Assembly: GCA_944321765.1 (NCBI GenBank)
Contig: CALUMQ010000018.1
Coordinates: forward strand, 1-58,242
Reading direction: 5' to 3'
Origin: an uncultured Alistipes sp.
Lineage (GTDB): Bacteria > Bacteroidota > Bacteroidia > Bacteroidales > Rikenellaceae
Length of the DNA: 58,242 nucleotides
Positions 42,386 to 51,238 of the stretch are shown here, in pieces (the stretch's first letter is position 1; the number at the start of each line of letters is the position of its first letter). A program made the translations under genes and the position numbers. The notes under the pieces were generated by a model. It was given only the letters and a program-made list of their open reading frames with translations. It ran no database searches and was not told the DNA's origin.

Positions 42386-42739
42386 ATGGAGTACCGCATC
42401 GTCCTGCAGCGCATGGAGTTCCGGGCCCTGCACGGATGTTATGAGCTGGAACGCAAAGTCGGCAACCGCTTCACGGTCGACGTGGAGATCACCACCGAAC
42501 TCGGAGAGGTCGCGGCGGAAGACAGCGTGGAGAAGGCCGTCAACTACCTGACGGTTTACGAGATCGTCCGGGAGCAGATGCGCATTACGCAGCGGACGAT
42601 CGAGCGCGTGGCCATGAACATCATCGACGCGATCCACGCCGGGTTTCCGCAGGTCCGGCACGTAAAATGCACGGTTTCGAAGCTGGCGCCGCCGCTGGGC
42701 GGCAAACTGGAACGGGTGAGCGTCGTTCTGGAAAAATAA
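42386..42739 (+). CDS. folB: Dihydroneopterin aldolase
   Basis: This 117-residue protein matches the FolB/FolX T-fold family: RMEFRALHGCYELERKVGNRFTVDVEITTEL contains the usual HG motif, followed by AVNYLTVYEIVREQM, RTIERVAMNIIDAIHAGFPQVRHVKCTVSKLAPPLGG and ERVSVVLEK. It cleaves dihydroneopterin to 6-hydroxymethyldihydropterin in folate synthesis. Its ATG lies 4 nt after tyrS. In this window it is the only folate gene. The active Glu/Lys pair (E near residue 75 and K near 100) is present in the expected segments. Confidence 0.92.
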   Translation: MEYRIVLQRMEFRALHGCYELERKVGNRFTVDVEITTELGEVAAEDSVEKAVNYLTVYEIVREQMRITQRTIERVAMNIIDAIHAGFPQVRHVKCTVSKLAPPLGGKLERVSVVLEK

Positions 42740-42853
42740 GCGCGATCCGATCGTTCGCAAACCGGACAGGAGGATCGAAGGTGAGAAAAGTAGGTGCGGA
42801 TGACGCAGCGACAAAATGCCCGTCCGCCGGTCATTCATAAACATTTGCGAACT

Positions 42854-44203
42854 ATGCATCATGTAGAAAGCCGAGCCACCCTGGGCGGCAAACTGAGCGC
42901 CGTACTGGTTGCCGCCGGCAGTTCCGTGGGGCTGGGCAATATCTGGCGATTCCCCTATGTGGCGGGAGACAACGGCGGCGGGGCCTTCCTGCTCATCTAT
43001 ATTCTCTGTGTTCTGCTGCTCGGCCTGCCGGTCATGGTGGCCGAGTTCACCGTAGGGCGCGCCTCGAAACGAAACGCCGTCGGCGCCTACCGCGCCCTCA
43101 ATCCCCGCTGGAGTGCGCTGGGATACAACAGCGTCATTGCCGCCTTTCTGATTCTGGGATTCTACTTCGTCGTCTCGGGATGGACCGCCGAATACATGGT
43201 ACACTCCGTGACCGGCAGTCTGGCCAAACTCTCCTCCCCCGAGGAGTACGGCAGCGTCTTCCAGAACTTTATCAGCAACCCCTGGCGGCCGGTACTCTAC
43301 ACGGCGCTGTTCGTGCTGCTGACCCACTTCGTCATTGCTCTGGGCGTACAGAAGGGTATCGAACGCTCGTCGAAGCTGCTGATGCCCCTGCTCTTCGTCA
43401 TCCTCATCGCGCTGGCGATCCACGCCATGACGATGCCCGGCAGCGGCGAAGGGTTGAAATTCTTCTTCAAGCCTGACTTCTCGAAAGTCACCGCCTCGAC
43501 CTTTCTCGTGGCATTGGGACAGGCCTTCTTCTCCCTCTCGATCGGTCTGGGAACGATGGTCACCTACGCCTCGTATTTCAAGCCCGACACCAATCTGCGC
43601 CACACGGCCCTCAACGTCACGATCCTCGACACGATGGTGGCCATACTCGCCGGCGTCGTGATCTTCCCGGCGGTCTTCAGTGCCGGAATCGAACCCTCGT
43701 CGGGGCCCTCGCTGGTCTTCATCACGCTCCCGGGGATCTTCAACACCATGCCGCTGAGCATGGTATGGTCGGCCGTCTTTTTCCTGCTGCTGGTCATCGC
43801 GGCCCTTACCTCGACCATCTCGCTGCACGAGGTCATCACAGCCTATCTGCACGAAGAGTGGCACATGAGCCGCCGGGCCGCCGCATGGGCCACGACCGTG
43901 GCGACGATGGCTCTGGGAGCCGTGGCATCGCTTTCGCTCGGCGTATTGGGCGGCTGGAAGATCTGCGGGTTGAATATCTTCGACTCGCTGGACTATGTCA
44001 CGGCCAACATTCTGCTGCCCGTAGGCGGATTCTTCACCAGCATCTTCGTGGGTTGGCGGCTTGACAAGCGCATTCTCAAGGAGCAGATCACCAACAACGG
44101 AACATTGAAATTCCGCATTTACAAGCTCTACATCTTCCTGCTGCGGTACGTGTGTCCGATCATTCTGCTGTTGATCTTCCTGGACAATCTGGGAGTATTC
44201 TGA
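42854..44203 (+). CDS. Sodium-dependent neurotransmitter symporter (NSS family)
   Basis: This 449-residue inner-membrane transporter begins RATLGGKLSAVLVAAGSSVGLGNIWRFPYVAGDNGGGAFLLIY, the canonical NSS transmembrane helix 1, where the unwound GLGNIWRFP segment binds Na+ and amino-acid substrates. About eleven to twelve hydrophobic segments follow, with no extracytoplasmic insertion. Bacterial NSS members (LeuT, TnaT, MhsT types) import tryptophan, tyrosine, leucine or other neutral amino acids. The substrate cannot be read here. It begins 114 nt after folB and ends at a bidirectional terminator. Confidence 0.94.
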   Translation: MHHVESRATLGGKLSAVLVAAGSSVGLGNIWRFPYVAGDNGGGAFLLIYILCVLLLGLPVMVAEFTVGRASKRNAVGAYRALNPRWSALGYNSVIAAFLILGFYFVVSGWTAEYMVHSVTGSLAKLSSPEEYGSVFQNFISNPWRPVLYTALFVLLTHFVIALGVQKGIERSSKLLMPLLFVILIALAIHAMTMPGSGEGLKFFFKPDFSKVTASTFLVALGQAFFSLSIGLGTMVTYASYFKPDTNLRHTALNVTILDTMVAILAGVVIFPAVFSAGIEPSSGPSLVFITLPGIFNTMPLSMVWSAVFFLLLVIAALTSTISLHEVITAYLHEEWHMSRRAAAWATTVATMALGAVASLSLGVLGGWKICGLNIFDSLDYVTANILLPVGGFFTSIFVGWRLDKRILKEQITNNGTLKFRIYKLYIFLLRYVCPIILLLIFLDNLGVF

Positions 44204-44250
44204 CGCTTGTCGGAACAGGGTTCCGACAATGACCGCCGCTGCGTCAGAGC

Positions 44251-44290
44251 AAAAAAGAGATCCGACCTCACAAAAGTCGGATCTCTTTTT
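44251..44290. terminator. Bidirectional terminator between the NSS gene and ribH
   Basis: AAAAAAGAGATCCGAC pairs with GTCGGATCTCTTTTT around CTCACAAAA. It has T runs in both orientations and separates convergent genes. Confidence 0.9.
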
Positions 44291-44346
44291 ATACTCGTTC
44301 CCGTCAAACCGCAGGTTTGCAAAAATCCCCGCAGAATATAAAAGAA

Positions 44347-44877
44347 TCAGTTGATGTTGCGACGATCGGGCTCCTTGTCGGGCGAGGCAGCCTCCATGTC
44401 GATCTGCAGCTTCACCATGTTGATGGCTGCGGCTGCGGCCTCGTCGCCCTTGTTGCCCAGACGTCCGCCACATCGATCCAGCGCCTGCTGCATGTCGTTG
44501 ACCGTCAGCACGCCGAAGGCGATGGGCATGTTCCACTGGATCTGCAGCTGCGTGATGCCCTGCGTCACGCCCTGGCAGATGAAGTCGAAGTGGCGCGTAT
44601 CGCCCTGGATCACGCATCCCAGTGCTATCACGGCATCGACATCGGTGTATTCGGCAAAGAACTGCGCCCCGAGCGCCAGTTCAAAGGTCCCCGGCACATA
44701 CTTGATCTGAATGTTCATGTCGGGGCATCCGGCTGCCCGAAGCGTGCGCACGGCGCCTTCGAGCAAAGCCTCGGTCACTTCACGGTTCCACTCGGCCACC
44801 ACGATGCCGAAGCGCATGTCCTCGGCCGACGGCAGAGGAGTGTCGATCTGGGAAAGGTTATGGTTTCTGGTCGCCAT
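44347..44877 (-). CDS. ribH: 6,7-dimethyl-8-ribityllumazine synthase
   Basis: This 176-residue enzyme condenses the pyrimidine and butanone phosphate to form lumazine in riboflavin synthesis. It shows FGIVVAEWNREVTEALLEGA, the substrate-binding YVPGTFELALGAQ, the catalytic-His segment GCVIQGDTRHFDFICQGVTQGI, and MPIAFGVLTVNDMQQAL. Length is slightly longer than typical because of an 18-residue acidic tail. It lies 23 nt after a TPR-protein gene on the same strand. No FMN riboswitch or other rib gene is nearby. Confidence 0.96.
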   Translation of the reverse strand: MATRNHNLSQIDTPLPSAEDMRFGIVVAEWNREVTEALLEGAVRTLRAAGCPDMNIQIKYVPGTFELALGAQFFAEYTDVDAVIALGCVIQGDTRHFDFICQGVTQGITQLQIQWNMPIAFGVLTVNDMQQALDRCGGRLGNKGDEAAAAAINMVKLQIDMEAASPDKEPDRRNIN

Positions 44878-44900
44878 GAATCGTATGGGGATTGGAGCGT

Positions 44901-45584
44901 TTATTCGATGGTTCCGAGCAGCTTCTCGGCATCACGCGCCTCCATCGACGCGGGATACGACGTCAGGATCTCCTCGAAGTAGGCCGCAGCCTGCTCGTTG
45001 TTGCCCTGAGCCTGTGCCGCAAGACCGGCCTTACGCAGGTACATCGGAGCCGTCATGTTGTTGTCGGCAGCCTTCACCGCCTTGTCGTAGAACTTCACGG
45101 CGGCGGCATAGTCCTGCTGCTCGACGGCAACGTCACCCTGCAGACCGTAGTTCTGGGCGTTGACGATCGCACCCGGAATACCCTTCAGCGGCGAGAACTT
45201 GGCAAGGTACTTGGCGGCATTCTCCAGATCGCCCGTACGCAGGTAGCAGATGCCGGCGTAATGCTTGGCCAGGTTGCCCGAGGGCGTCGAACCGTACTTC
45301 TCGATCACGTCGAGGAATCCGGCACCGTTGGCATCGCCCGTCAGCGCCAGCTCGAAGTCGGGATTCTGGGCATCGAAACGGTTCTGAGCCTCGGCGATCA
45401 TCTCGGCGGCCTTCTCGACACGCGGATGAACGATCAGCGCCCGATAGCCGTAGACCAGGGCTGCAAGGACGAGCAGCACCAGGAAAATGTAGGTCATTTT
45501 CCGGCCGTTCTTCTCGAAAAAGAGCTCCGTTTTGTTCATTGCTTCGCCGAGAGTTTCAGCTCCGGCGGCGTTCTGTTTTGCCAT
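44901..45584 (-). CDS. Inner-membrane-anchored TPR protein (YfgM-like)
   Basis: This 227-residue protein has a cytoplasmic N-terminus of about 28 residues, one transmembrane helix (MTYIFLVLLVLAALVYGYRAL) and a periplasmic TPR-like region with repeats such as AKHYAGICYLRTGDLENAAKYLAKF, GDVAVEQQDYAAAVKFYDKAV and AGLAAQAQGNNEQAAAYFEEIL. This is the architecture of YfgM-type proteins, associated with the Sec translocon and periplasmic chaperones. It precedes ribH closely and has a consensus promoter (45628-45657). Confidence 0.85.
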   Translation of the reverse strand: MAKQNAAGAETLGEAMNKTELFFEKNGRKMTYIFLVLLVLAALVYGYRALIVHPRVEKAAEMIAEAQNRFDAQNPDFELALTGDANGAGFLDVIEKYGSTPSGNLAKHYAGICYLRTGDLENAAKYLAKFSPLKGIPGAIVNAQNYGLQGDVAVEQQDYAAAVKFYDKAVKAADNNMTAPMYLRKAGLAAQAQGNNEQAAAYFEEILTSYPASMEARDAEKLLGTIE

Positions 45585-45627
45585 AATGCTTATGATGTTT
45601 TAGTTTATAATTCCGTCAGATAGCTTG

Positions 45628-45657
45628 CAAAGATACAAAACTATTCACAATGTACAA
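45628..45657 (-). promoter_or_regulatory. Promoter of the TPR protein gene
   Basis: On the minus strand TTG at 45655-45657 and the perfect TATCTTTG at 45628-45635 are separated by 19 nt. The ATG is 43 nt downstream. Confidence 0.75.
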
Positions 45658-45677
45658 TGTCGTCTCGGGAAATTTTG

Positions 45678-45685
45678 TATTTTTG
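45678..45685 (+). promoter_or_regulatory. -7 promoter box of recF
   Basis: TATTTTTG ends 4 nt before the recF ATG at 45690, predicting a leaderless message. No -33 TTG at the right distance was found. Confidence 0.6.
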
Positions 45686-45689
45686 TGCT

Positions 45690-46859
45690 ATGTTTCTGAG
45701 GAAAATCGCACTGCTGAATTTCAAAAACATCGCCCAGGAGGAGCTCGATCTCTGCCCGGGCGTCAACTGCTTCGTCGGTGACAACGGTGCCGGAAAGACC
45801 AACGTTCTCGACGCCGTCTACTACCTGTCGATGTGCAAGTCGTCGCTGCAGATGACCGACGGCCAGAGCATCCGCCACGGGGCGGATTTCTTCCTGCTCG
45901 AAGGGCAGTACCTCACCGACAGCGGACGCCGCGAGAAGATCGTCTGCTCCTTCTCGCGCAAGGGCGGCAAGGTGCTCAAGCGCAACGACAAGGAGTACGA
46001 GCGGCTGGCCGACCACGTGGGGCTGGTTCCGGCGGTGATCGTCTCGCCGGCCGACAGCGCGCTGATCTCCGACGCCGCCGACGAACGGCGCCGCTACCTC
46101 AACGCCTTCATCTCGCAGCTTGACCGGTCCTACCTCGCCTCGGTGATGCGCTACAATGCCGTGCTCGCCGAGCGCAACCGCCTGCTCAAGATGCATCCCG
46201 ACGAAACGATGCTCTCGATCTACGACCGGCAGCTGTGCGACCACGGACGCACGATCCATGCCCGCCGCCAGGAGTTTGTCGAACGCCTCCGACCGCTGGT
46301 GGCCGACTACTACCGCCGGCTCTCCGACGACCGCGAACAGGTCGAACTCTCCTACAAGTCGGAACTCAACGATCGCCCCTTTGAGGAGGTGCTCCTCGCC
46401 GCCCGGCAGAAAGACCTCGTCAACGAGTTCACAACGGCGGGCATCCACCGCGACGACCTCACGCTGCGCATCGGCGGCTATCCGCTGCGCAAATACGGAT
46501 CGCAGGGGCAGCAGAAATCCTTCCTCATAGCCCTCAAGCTGGCGCAGTACGCCATTCTCGCCCAGGAGCGGCACGAACGCCCGCTGCTGCTGCTCGACGA
46601 CCTGTTCGACAAGCTCGACGCCGGGCGCGTCGAACAGCTCATCCGCCTGGTGGCGACCGACGCCTTCGGGCAGATCCTGATCACCGACTGCAACCCCACC
46701 CGCCTGCAGTCGATCCTCGACCGGGCCGGCAGCGACTACCACCTCTTCCGGGTCGACAACGGCTCGATCGAGCAGCTCCGGAGCGCCCGCCCCGAGGCAG
46801 CGGCCGATGCATGTGAATCGATTCCCGAAACCGGGGATGCAACCTCCGCAGAATCATGA
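45690..46859 (+). CDS. recF: DNA replication and repair protein RecF
   Basis: This 389-residue ABC-type ATPase has Walker A in VGDNGAGKTNVLDAVYYLSMCKSS, the family signature KFGSQGQQKSFLIALKLAQYAIL-type sequence (here RKYGSQGQQKS), and Walker B RPLLLLDDLFDKLDAGRVEQL. RecF loads RecA at gapped single-stranded DNA together with RecO and RecR (recR lies 8 kb away in this window). The N-terminus LRKIALLNFKNIAQEELDLCPG starts at 45690 right behind a -7 box. The stop overlaps the DUF721 gene by ATGA. Confidence 0.96.
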   Translation: MFLRKIALLNFKNIAQEELDLCPGVNCFVGDNGAGKTNVLDAVYYLSMCKSSLQMTDGQSIRHGADFFLLEGQYLTDSGRREKIVCSFSRKGGKVLKRNDKEYERLADHVGLVPAVIVSPADSALISDAADERRRYLNAFISQLDRSYLASVMRYNAVLAERNRLLKMHPDETMLSIYDRQLCDHGRTIHARRQEFVERLRPLVADYYRRLSDDREQVELSYKSELNDRPFEEVLLAARQKDLVNEFTTAGIHRDDLTLRIGGYPLRKYGSQGQQKSFLIALKLAQYAILAQERHERPLLLLDDLFDKLDAGRVEQLIRLVATDAFGQILITDCNPTRLQSILDRAGSDYHLFRVDNGSIEQLRSARPEAAADACESIPETGDATSAES

Positions 46860-47146
46860 GACGTACCAAGACCCTGCTGATGGGCGAACTGCTCGACGAG
46901 TTCTTCAAACGCCCCTACGTTGCCGCAAAGGTTGCCGAAGGGAAGTTGCCCGACACGTGGCGGACGATTGTCGGCGAGCGCGCGGCCGACGACACGACCG
47001 AACTGCGCCTTGAACGGCACGTGCTCTACGTCCGGGTTCGTTCGAGCGTCCTGCGTTCGGAACTCTTCTACCAGCGGGAGGCGCTGCGCGACGCCATCAA
47101 CCGGCAGTCGGGCATCCGGCTCGTCAACGCCGTCATCATCCGCTGA
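46856..47146 (+). CDS. DUF721 (DciA-like) protein
   Basis: This 96-residue protein belongs to the DUF721 family: LLMGELLDEFFKRPYVAAKVAEGKLPDTWRTIVGERAADDTTELRLERHVLYVRVRSSVLRSELFYQREALRDAIN. The family includes DciA, which loads the replicative helicase DnaB where DnaC or DnaI is missing. The ATG overlaps the recF stop (ATGA), so the two are translationally coupled. Its link to recF fits a replication role, but the DciA assignment here is by family only. Confidence 0.88.
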   Translation: MRRTKTLLMGELLDEFFKRPYVAAKVAEGKLPDTWRTIVGERAADDTTELRLERHVLYVRVRSSVLRSELFYQREALRDAINRQSGIRLVNAVIIR

Positions 47147-47176
47147 CCCGCGCGACCGGGCGCGGCGCTGCAAAAC

Positions 47177-47212
47177 AAAAGAGGTGCAGGATGTGACTCC
47201 TGCACCTCTTTT
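47177..47212. terminator. Terminator between the DUF721 gene and the OmpA-like gene
   Basis: AAAAGAGGTGCAGGA pairs with TCCTGCACCTCTTTT around TGTGAC. T tails exist on both strands, separating convergent genes. Confidence 0.88.
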
Positions 47213-47273
47213 CCGTTACGAGGCTGCGTGCCGGGAGGAATTCCCGCCCGCAACGCCTCTCTCCCGACGCCCG

Positions 47274-48473
47274 CTACTGAATGATCGCGGCGCGGTTGGC
47301 ATCCTGCACCTCCTTGAACGGATCGGGCGAGTTGCCCTTGCCCTCGTAGGTGAGCTGATCGGCATTGACGCCCTGCGAAATCAGGAAGTCGTAAACCCGT
47401 TTGGCGCGGTTCTCGGCCACACGCTTGTTGCCGCTCTTCGAACCGGTCTGCTGGTCGGCGTATCCGACAATCGTGTAGACGGCATTCGACGGGCCGCTCT
47501 TGATCTTGTCGGCCACGAGCTTCAGACGCGTCTGCTCCTGCGGCGTCAGCGTCGACATGCTGTAGTTGAACAGAATGATCGACTCCTCGTCGGCCACCTC
47601 CTTCGTGGCGGCAGCCTTGGCGGCGGCAGCCTCAGCCTGTGCCTGGGCAGCGGCTGCCTCGGCAGCTGCCTGTGCCTTCTTCGATTTGCTGAGCTGCTGC
47701 GAAAGGAGGGCATTCTCCTCCTCAAGCACCGCAGCGGCTGCCAGTCCGGCAGCTACGGCATCCTGGAACGCCTCGATGTCGGCCATCGTATAGCCGGGCA
47801 GCCCGCGAGTCCAGCTCCGCTGGTTGAATCGGAATGTCAAACCGGCCGTCGCCGTAAATCCGAAGAGGTATGCCCCGTCGAATGCCACGGGCGTATCGGC
47901 CGAACGCATCATCATTCCCTTGAGCTCCACGTTGAAATCCAGCGCCCGCGAGATGCGGAACTTGTTGAGCAGTCCGCCCGTCACGGCCATTCCGTGGTTC
48001 GTGCCCGAATGGTTGTCGGTGTGGCTCTTGTCGGTGAAGTTCGTGGCGATGTATCCGAAGCCGGCAAACGGTACCGCATAGTAGACCCGGTCGTCACGGT
48101 AGCCGCCGATCCAGTTCGAGAGGTTGATCATCGCGTCGGTATGAACGAACAGATAGGGCCAGGTCATCTTTCCGTACGTGGGGTCGAAGTTGTTGAACCA
48201 TCCGCCCTGCAGCTGGGCACGCATACCCACAACCGGATGCACCCATTTCGTCAGCGAGAAGTTGCCCTCGAATCCGAAACGATCCTTGCGTGCTCCGAGG
48301 TTGTCGCCATTCGAGAAGGCCGTGCCGCTGCCGGCTCCGAGCGAAATCTCCCAGTTATCCCAGAACCCGTTGGTCACAAAACCCGCGAAACTGGGCTTCT
48401 GAGGCATCTCCTGGGCCGACGCCGCAGAAACGGCGAAGGTCAGGGCTCCTAAAAACAGTAGAGTTTTTTTCAT
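47274..48473 (-). CDS. OmpA-like outer-membrane porin/peptidoglycan-binding protein
   Basis: This 399-residue protein has a signal peptide (KKTLLFLGALTFAVSAASAQ), a membrane-spanning barrel domain of about 230 residues with repeated aromatic beta strands (GFWDNWEISLGAGSG, KMTWPYLFVHTDAMINLSNWIGG), a 45-residue Ala/Lys-rich coiled linker, and an OmpA domain with IVGYADQQTGSKSGNKRVAENRAKRVYDFLISQGV, in which Asp and Arg contact peptidoglycan diaminopimelate. It is probably an abundant structural porin of the outer membrane. A 20-bp palindrome lies 55 bp before the ATG. Confidence 0.9.
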   Translation of the reverse strand: MKKTLLFLGALTFAVSAASAQEMPQKPSFAGFVTNGFWDNWEISLGAGSGTAFSNGDNLGARKDRFGFEGNFSLTKWVHPVVGMRAQLQGGWFNNFDPTYGKMTWPYLFVHTDAMINLSNWIGGYRDDRVYYAVPFAGFGYIATNFTDKSHTDNHSGTNHGMAVTGGLLNKFRISRALDFNVELKGMMMRSADTPVAFDGAYLFGFTATAGLTFRFNQRSWTRGLPGYTMADIEAFQDAVAAGLAAAAVLEEENALLSQQLSKSKKAQAAAEAAAAQAQAEAAAAKAAATKEVADEESIILFNYSMSTLTPQEQTRLKLVADKIKSGPSNAVYTIVGYADQQTGSKSGNKRVAENRAKRVYDFLISQGVNADQLTYEGKGNSPDPFKEVQDANRAAIIQ

Positions 48474-48527
48474 AGCTCAATGATAATAAATGAATTGAAT
48501 GAGTATTGGCTGTTTCACATGTTCTTT

Positions 48528-48547
48528 TCGCGCGTCGCGACGCGCGA
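48528..48547. repeat. Perfect 20-bp GC palindrome upstream of the OmpA-like gene
   Basis: The segment reads the same on both strands over 20 bp, built around GCGTCGCGACGC. It lies 55 bp upstream of the OmpA-like ATG, in its presumed leader, and could be an operator or a stabilising 5' hairpin. Confidence 0.85.
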
Positions 48548-48617
48548 CGCAGCCATACCACTTCAAAAATCATTCATTATTCATCGCAAAATGCGAAAAC
48601 CCGCCTCCGAAAGTCAA

Positions 48618-48650
48618 GAAGGGCCTGAACGCAACACGCTCAGACCCTTC
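48618..48650 (-). terminator. Terminator of nrdJ
   Basis: On the minus strand GAAGGG(T)CTGA pairs with TCAG(G)CCCTTC around an 11-nt loop, followed by a T-rich tail. It lies 38 nt past the nrdJ stop. Confidence 0.7.
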
Positions 48651-48688
48651 GGGAACATATTCGGCGGAGCTCCTGCCCCGACGCGGCA

Positions 48689-51238
48689 TCATCCGCACTT
48701 GGAGTAGCCGCACGACATACAGGTCAGACAGCCGTTCTGGTAGGCCATGTTCTCCTGTCCGCAGCTCGGGCACTTGCCCTTCGACTTCGTACCGTCGGCG
48801 ATGTACTGCTTCAGCGCACGGCAGACACCCGTCTTCCACGTATTGATCGACACGCTGTCCAAATGGAGCGATTCGATGAGCGAAACCGTCTTCTCGATCG
48901 GCATGCCGTGGCGCAGCACGCCAGAGATCAGCTTGGCGTAGTTCCAGAACTCCTCGTTGAACAGACGCGAAATGCCGCCGATGGTGTTCGTATATCCGTA
49001 GCGGTCGGTATACTGGAAGTCGTAGCGCTTCGTGCCGTCGGCCTCGCGCACCTTGATGATGTAACCCTTCTTGATCTTCGGGGGGATGTACATGGCATCC
49101 TCCTCGATCTTACCCGTGAAGATCTCGTACGGACGGCCGTTCTGCAGTCCCACGAAGGCGATCCAGTCCTCCGAGCCGTTCTTGAACCGCACGATGTCGG
49201 CGGGAATCGACTTCGGACGCTTCGGAACCTCGCCCGGATGGCTCTCGCAGCGGCCCTTCTTCGAGCCCTTCTCCAGCAGCACACCGTCGCGGCATCCGTC
49301 GCGATAGACCGTCACACCCTTGCAGCCGCACTCCCAGGCCGTGCGGTAGACCTGGGCCACGAGCTCCTCCGAAACGTTGTTCGGGAGGTTCACCGTCACG
49401 GAGATCGAATGGTCTACCCACTTCTGGATTGCACCCTGCATCTTGACCTTCGCCACCCAGTCGATATCGTTGGCCGTAGCGCCGTGGTAGGGCGACGCCG
49501 CCACCCACTGTGCAAGCTCCTCGTCGGAGATCGTTGCCAGTTTCGACGTGTCGTATCCGTTGGCATCGAGCCACTTCACGAAGTTGTGGTGATAGACGTT
49601 GTACTCCTGGAACTTCTCGCCCGTCTCGTCCTCGTAGTCGACATGCGTGTCGTGGTCCGAGGGGTTGATCTTCCGGCGCCGCTTGTAGACCGTGCGGAAT
49701 ACCGGCTCGATGCCCGACGTGGTCTGCGACATGAGCGACGTGGTTCCCGTCGGGGCAATGGTCAGCATGGCGATGTTGCGCCGTCCGACCTTTGTCATCT
49801 CCTCGTACAGTGCGGGATCGGCCTCGCGGATGCGGGCGATCATCGGATTGTTGACCTCCTTGGCAGCGTCGTAGATCGGGAACGGCCCGCGCTCGGCGGC
49901 CATCTTCACCGACGCACGGTACGCTTCGAGGGCCAGCGTCTTCTGCACCTCGACGGCGAAGTCGATCGCCTCCTGCGAACCGTAGCGCAACCCCAGAGCC
50001 GCGAGCATGTCACCCTCGGCCGTGATGCCAAGCCCCGTACGGCGGCCCTTCAGGGCCATCGTGCGGATCTTCTTCCACAATTCGAGCTCCACGCGACGCA
50101 CGTCGAGATCCTCGGGATCGTTCTCGATCTTCTGAATGATCAGTTCGACCTTCTCCAGCTCCAGGTCAATGATGTCGTCCATCATGTGCATGGCCTTGCC
50201 CACATGATCGCGGAACTTCTCGAAGTTGAACTTCGCTTCCGGCTTGAACGGATTATCGACATAGCTGAAGAGGTTCATCGCCAGCAGTCGGCACGAATCG
50301 TAGGGACAGAGCGGAATCTCCCCGCAGGGATTTGTCGACACCGTGACGAATCCCTCATCGGCATAGCAGTCGGGAATGCTTTCGCGGATGATCGTATCCC
50401 AGAACAGCACACCCGGCTCGGCGGACTTCCAGGCATTGTGGATGATCTTCTCCCAGAGTTTCCGGGCGTCAATATCCTGTTCGTATTTCGGATGATCGGA
50501 GTCGATCGGGAACTGCTGATGGTACTTCTTCCCGGCAAGCGCCGCACGCATGAACTCGTCGTCGATCTTGATCGAGACGTTCGCTCCGGTTACCTTGCCC
50601 GTATCGACCTTGGCGTCGATAAACCGCTCGGCATCGGGATGTTTGATCGAGAGTGTCAGCATCAGCGCACCGCGCCGTCCGTCCTGCGCCACCTCGCGCG
50701 TCGAGTTCGAGTAACGCTCCATGAAGGGAACGATACCCGTCGACGTGAGAGCCGAATTGAGTACCGGGCTGCCCGTAGGACGGATGTGCGACAGATCGTG
50801 GCCCACGCCTCCGCGACGTTTCATGAGCTGCACCTTCTCCTCGTCGATGCGGAAGATGCCTCCGTAGGAGTCGGCCGGATGCTTGTGGCCGATCACGAAG
50901 CAGTTCGACAGGGACGCCACCTGGAAGTTGTTGCCGATGCCGGTCATCGGACCGCCCTGCGGAATGACATAGCGGAAATGATCGAGCAGCGCGAAGGCCT
51001 CCTCGCGCGAAAGCGGATTGGGATACTTCTGTTCGATACGCTCGATCTCGGCAGCGATGCGTTCGTGCATCTCGCGCGGCGACTTCTCGTAAATGTTGCC
51101 GAAAGAGTCCTTCAGGGCATACTTGCTGACCCACACCGTGGCGGCCAGGTCATCCCCCTCGAAATACTTTTTCGACTCGGCAACCGCATCGTTGTAATCA
51201 ACCTTCTGCGGCGAGCCTGTAGTGGCGACTTTTGACAT
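48689..51238 (-). CDS. nrdJ: Ribonucleoside-diphosphate reductase, adenosylcobalamin-dependent (class II)
   Basis: This 849-residue enzyme reduces ribonucleotides using an adenosylcobalamin-derived radical. It has the active-site NPCGEIPL loop with Asn, Cys and Glu, the C-terminal PTGTTSLMSQTTSGIEPVF segment, and no class I R2-binding tail. The C-terminus is a zinc ribbon, CPSCGQENMAYQNGCLTCMSCGYSKC, typical of the NrdJ_Z subgroup. No partner (nrdB or nrdD) is in the window. It ties the cell's deoxynucleotide supply to B12, which the btu operon in this window imports. A 400-bp gap with DnaA-box-like sites lies upstream. Confidence 0.95.
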   Translation of the reverse strand: MSKVATTGSPQKVDYNDAVAESKKYFEGDDLAATVWVSKYALKDSFGNIYEKSPREMHERIAAEIERIEQKYPNPLSREEAFALLDHFRYVIPQGGPMTGIGNNFQVASLSNCFVIGHKHPADSYGGIFRIDEEKVQLMKRRGGVGHDLSHIRPTGSPVLNSALTSTGIVPFMERYSNSTREVAQDGRRGALMLTLSIKHPDAERFIDAKVDTGKVTGANVSIKIDDEFMRAALAGKKYHQQFPIDSDHPKYEQDIDARKLWEKIIHNAWKSAEPGVLFWDTIIRESIPDCYADEGFVTVSTNPCGEIPLCPYDSCRLLAMNLFSYVDNPFKPEAKFNFEKFRDHVGKAMHMMDDIIDLELEKVELIIQKIENDPEDLDVRRVELELWKKIRTMALKGRRTGLGITAEGDMLAALGLRYGSQEAIDFAVEVQKTLALEAYRASVKMAAERGPFPIYDAAKEVNNPMIARIREADPALYEEMTKVGRRNIAMLTIAPTGTTSLMSQTTSGIEPVFRTVYKRRRKINPSDHDTHVDYEDETGEKFQEYNVYHHNFVKWLDANGYDTSKLATISDEELAQWVAASPYHGATANDIDWVAKVKMQGAIQKWVDHSISVTVNLPNNVSEELVAQVYRTAWECGCKGVTVYRDGCRDGVLLEKGSKKGRCESHPGEVPKRPKSIPADIVRFKNGSEDWIAFVGLQNGRPYEIFTGKIEEDAMYIPPKIKKGYIIKVREADGTKRYDFQYTDRYGYTNTIGGISRLFNEEFWNYAKLISGVLRHGMPIEKTVSLIESLHLDSVSINTWKTGVCRALKQYIADGTKSKGKCPSCGQENMAYQNGCLTCMSCGYSKCG

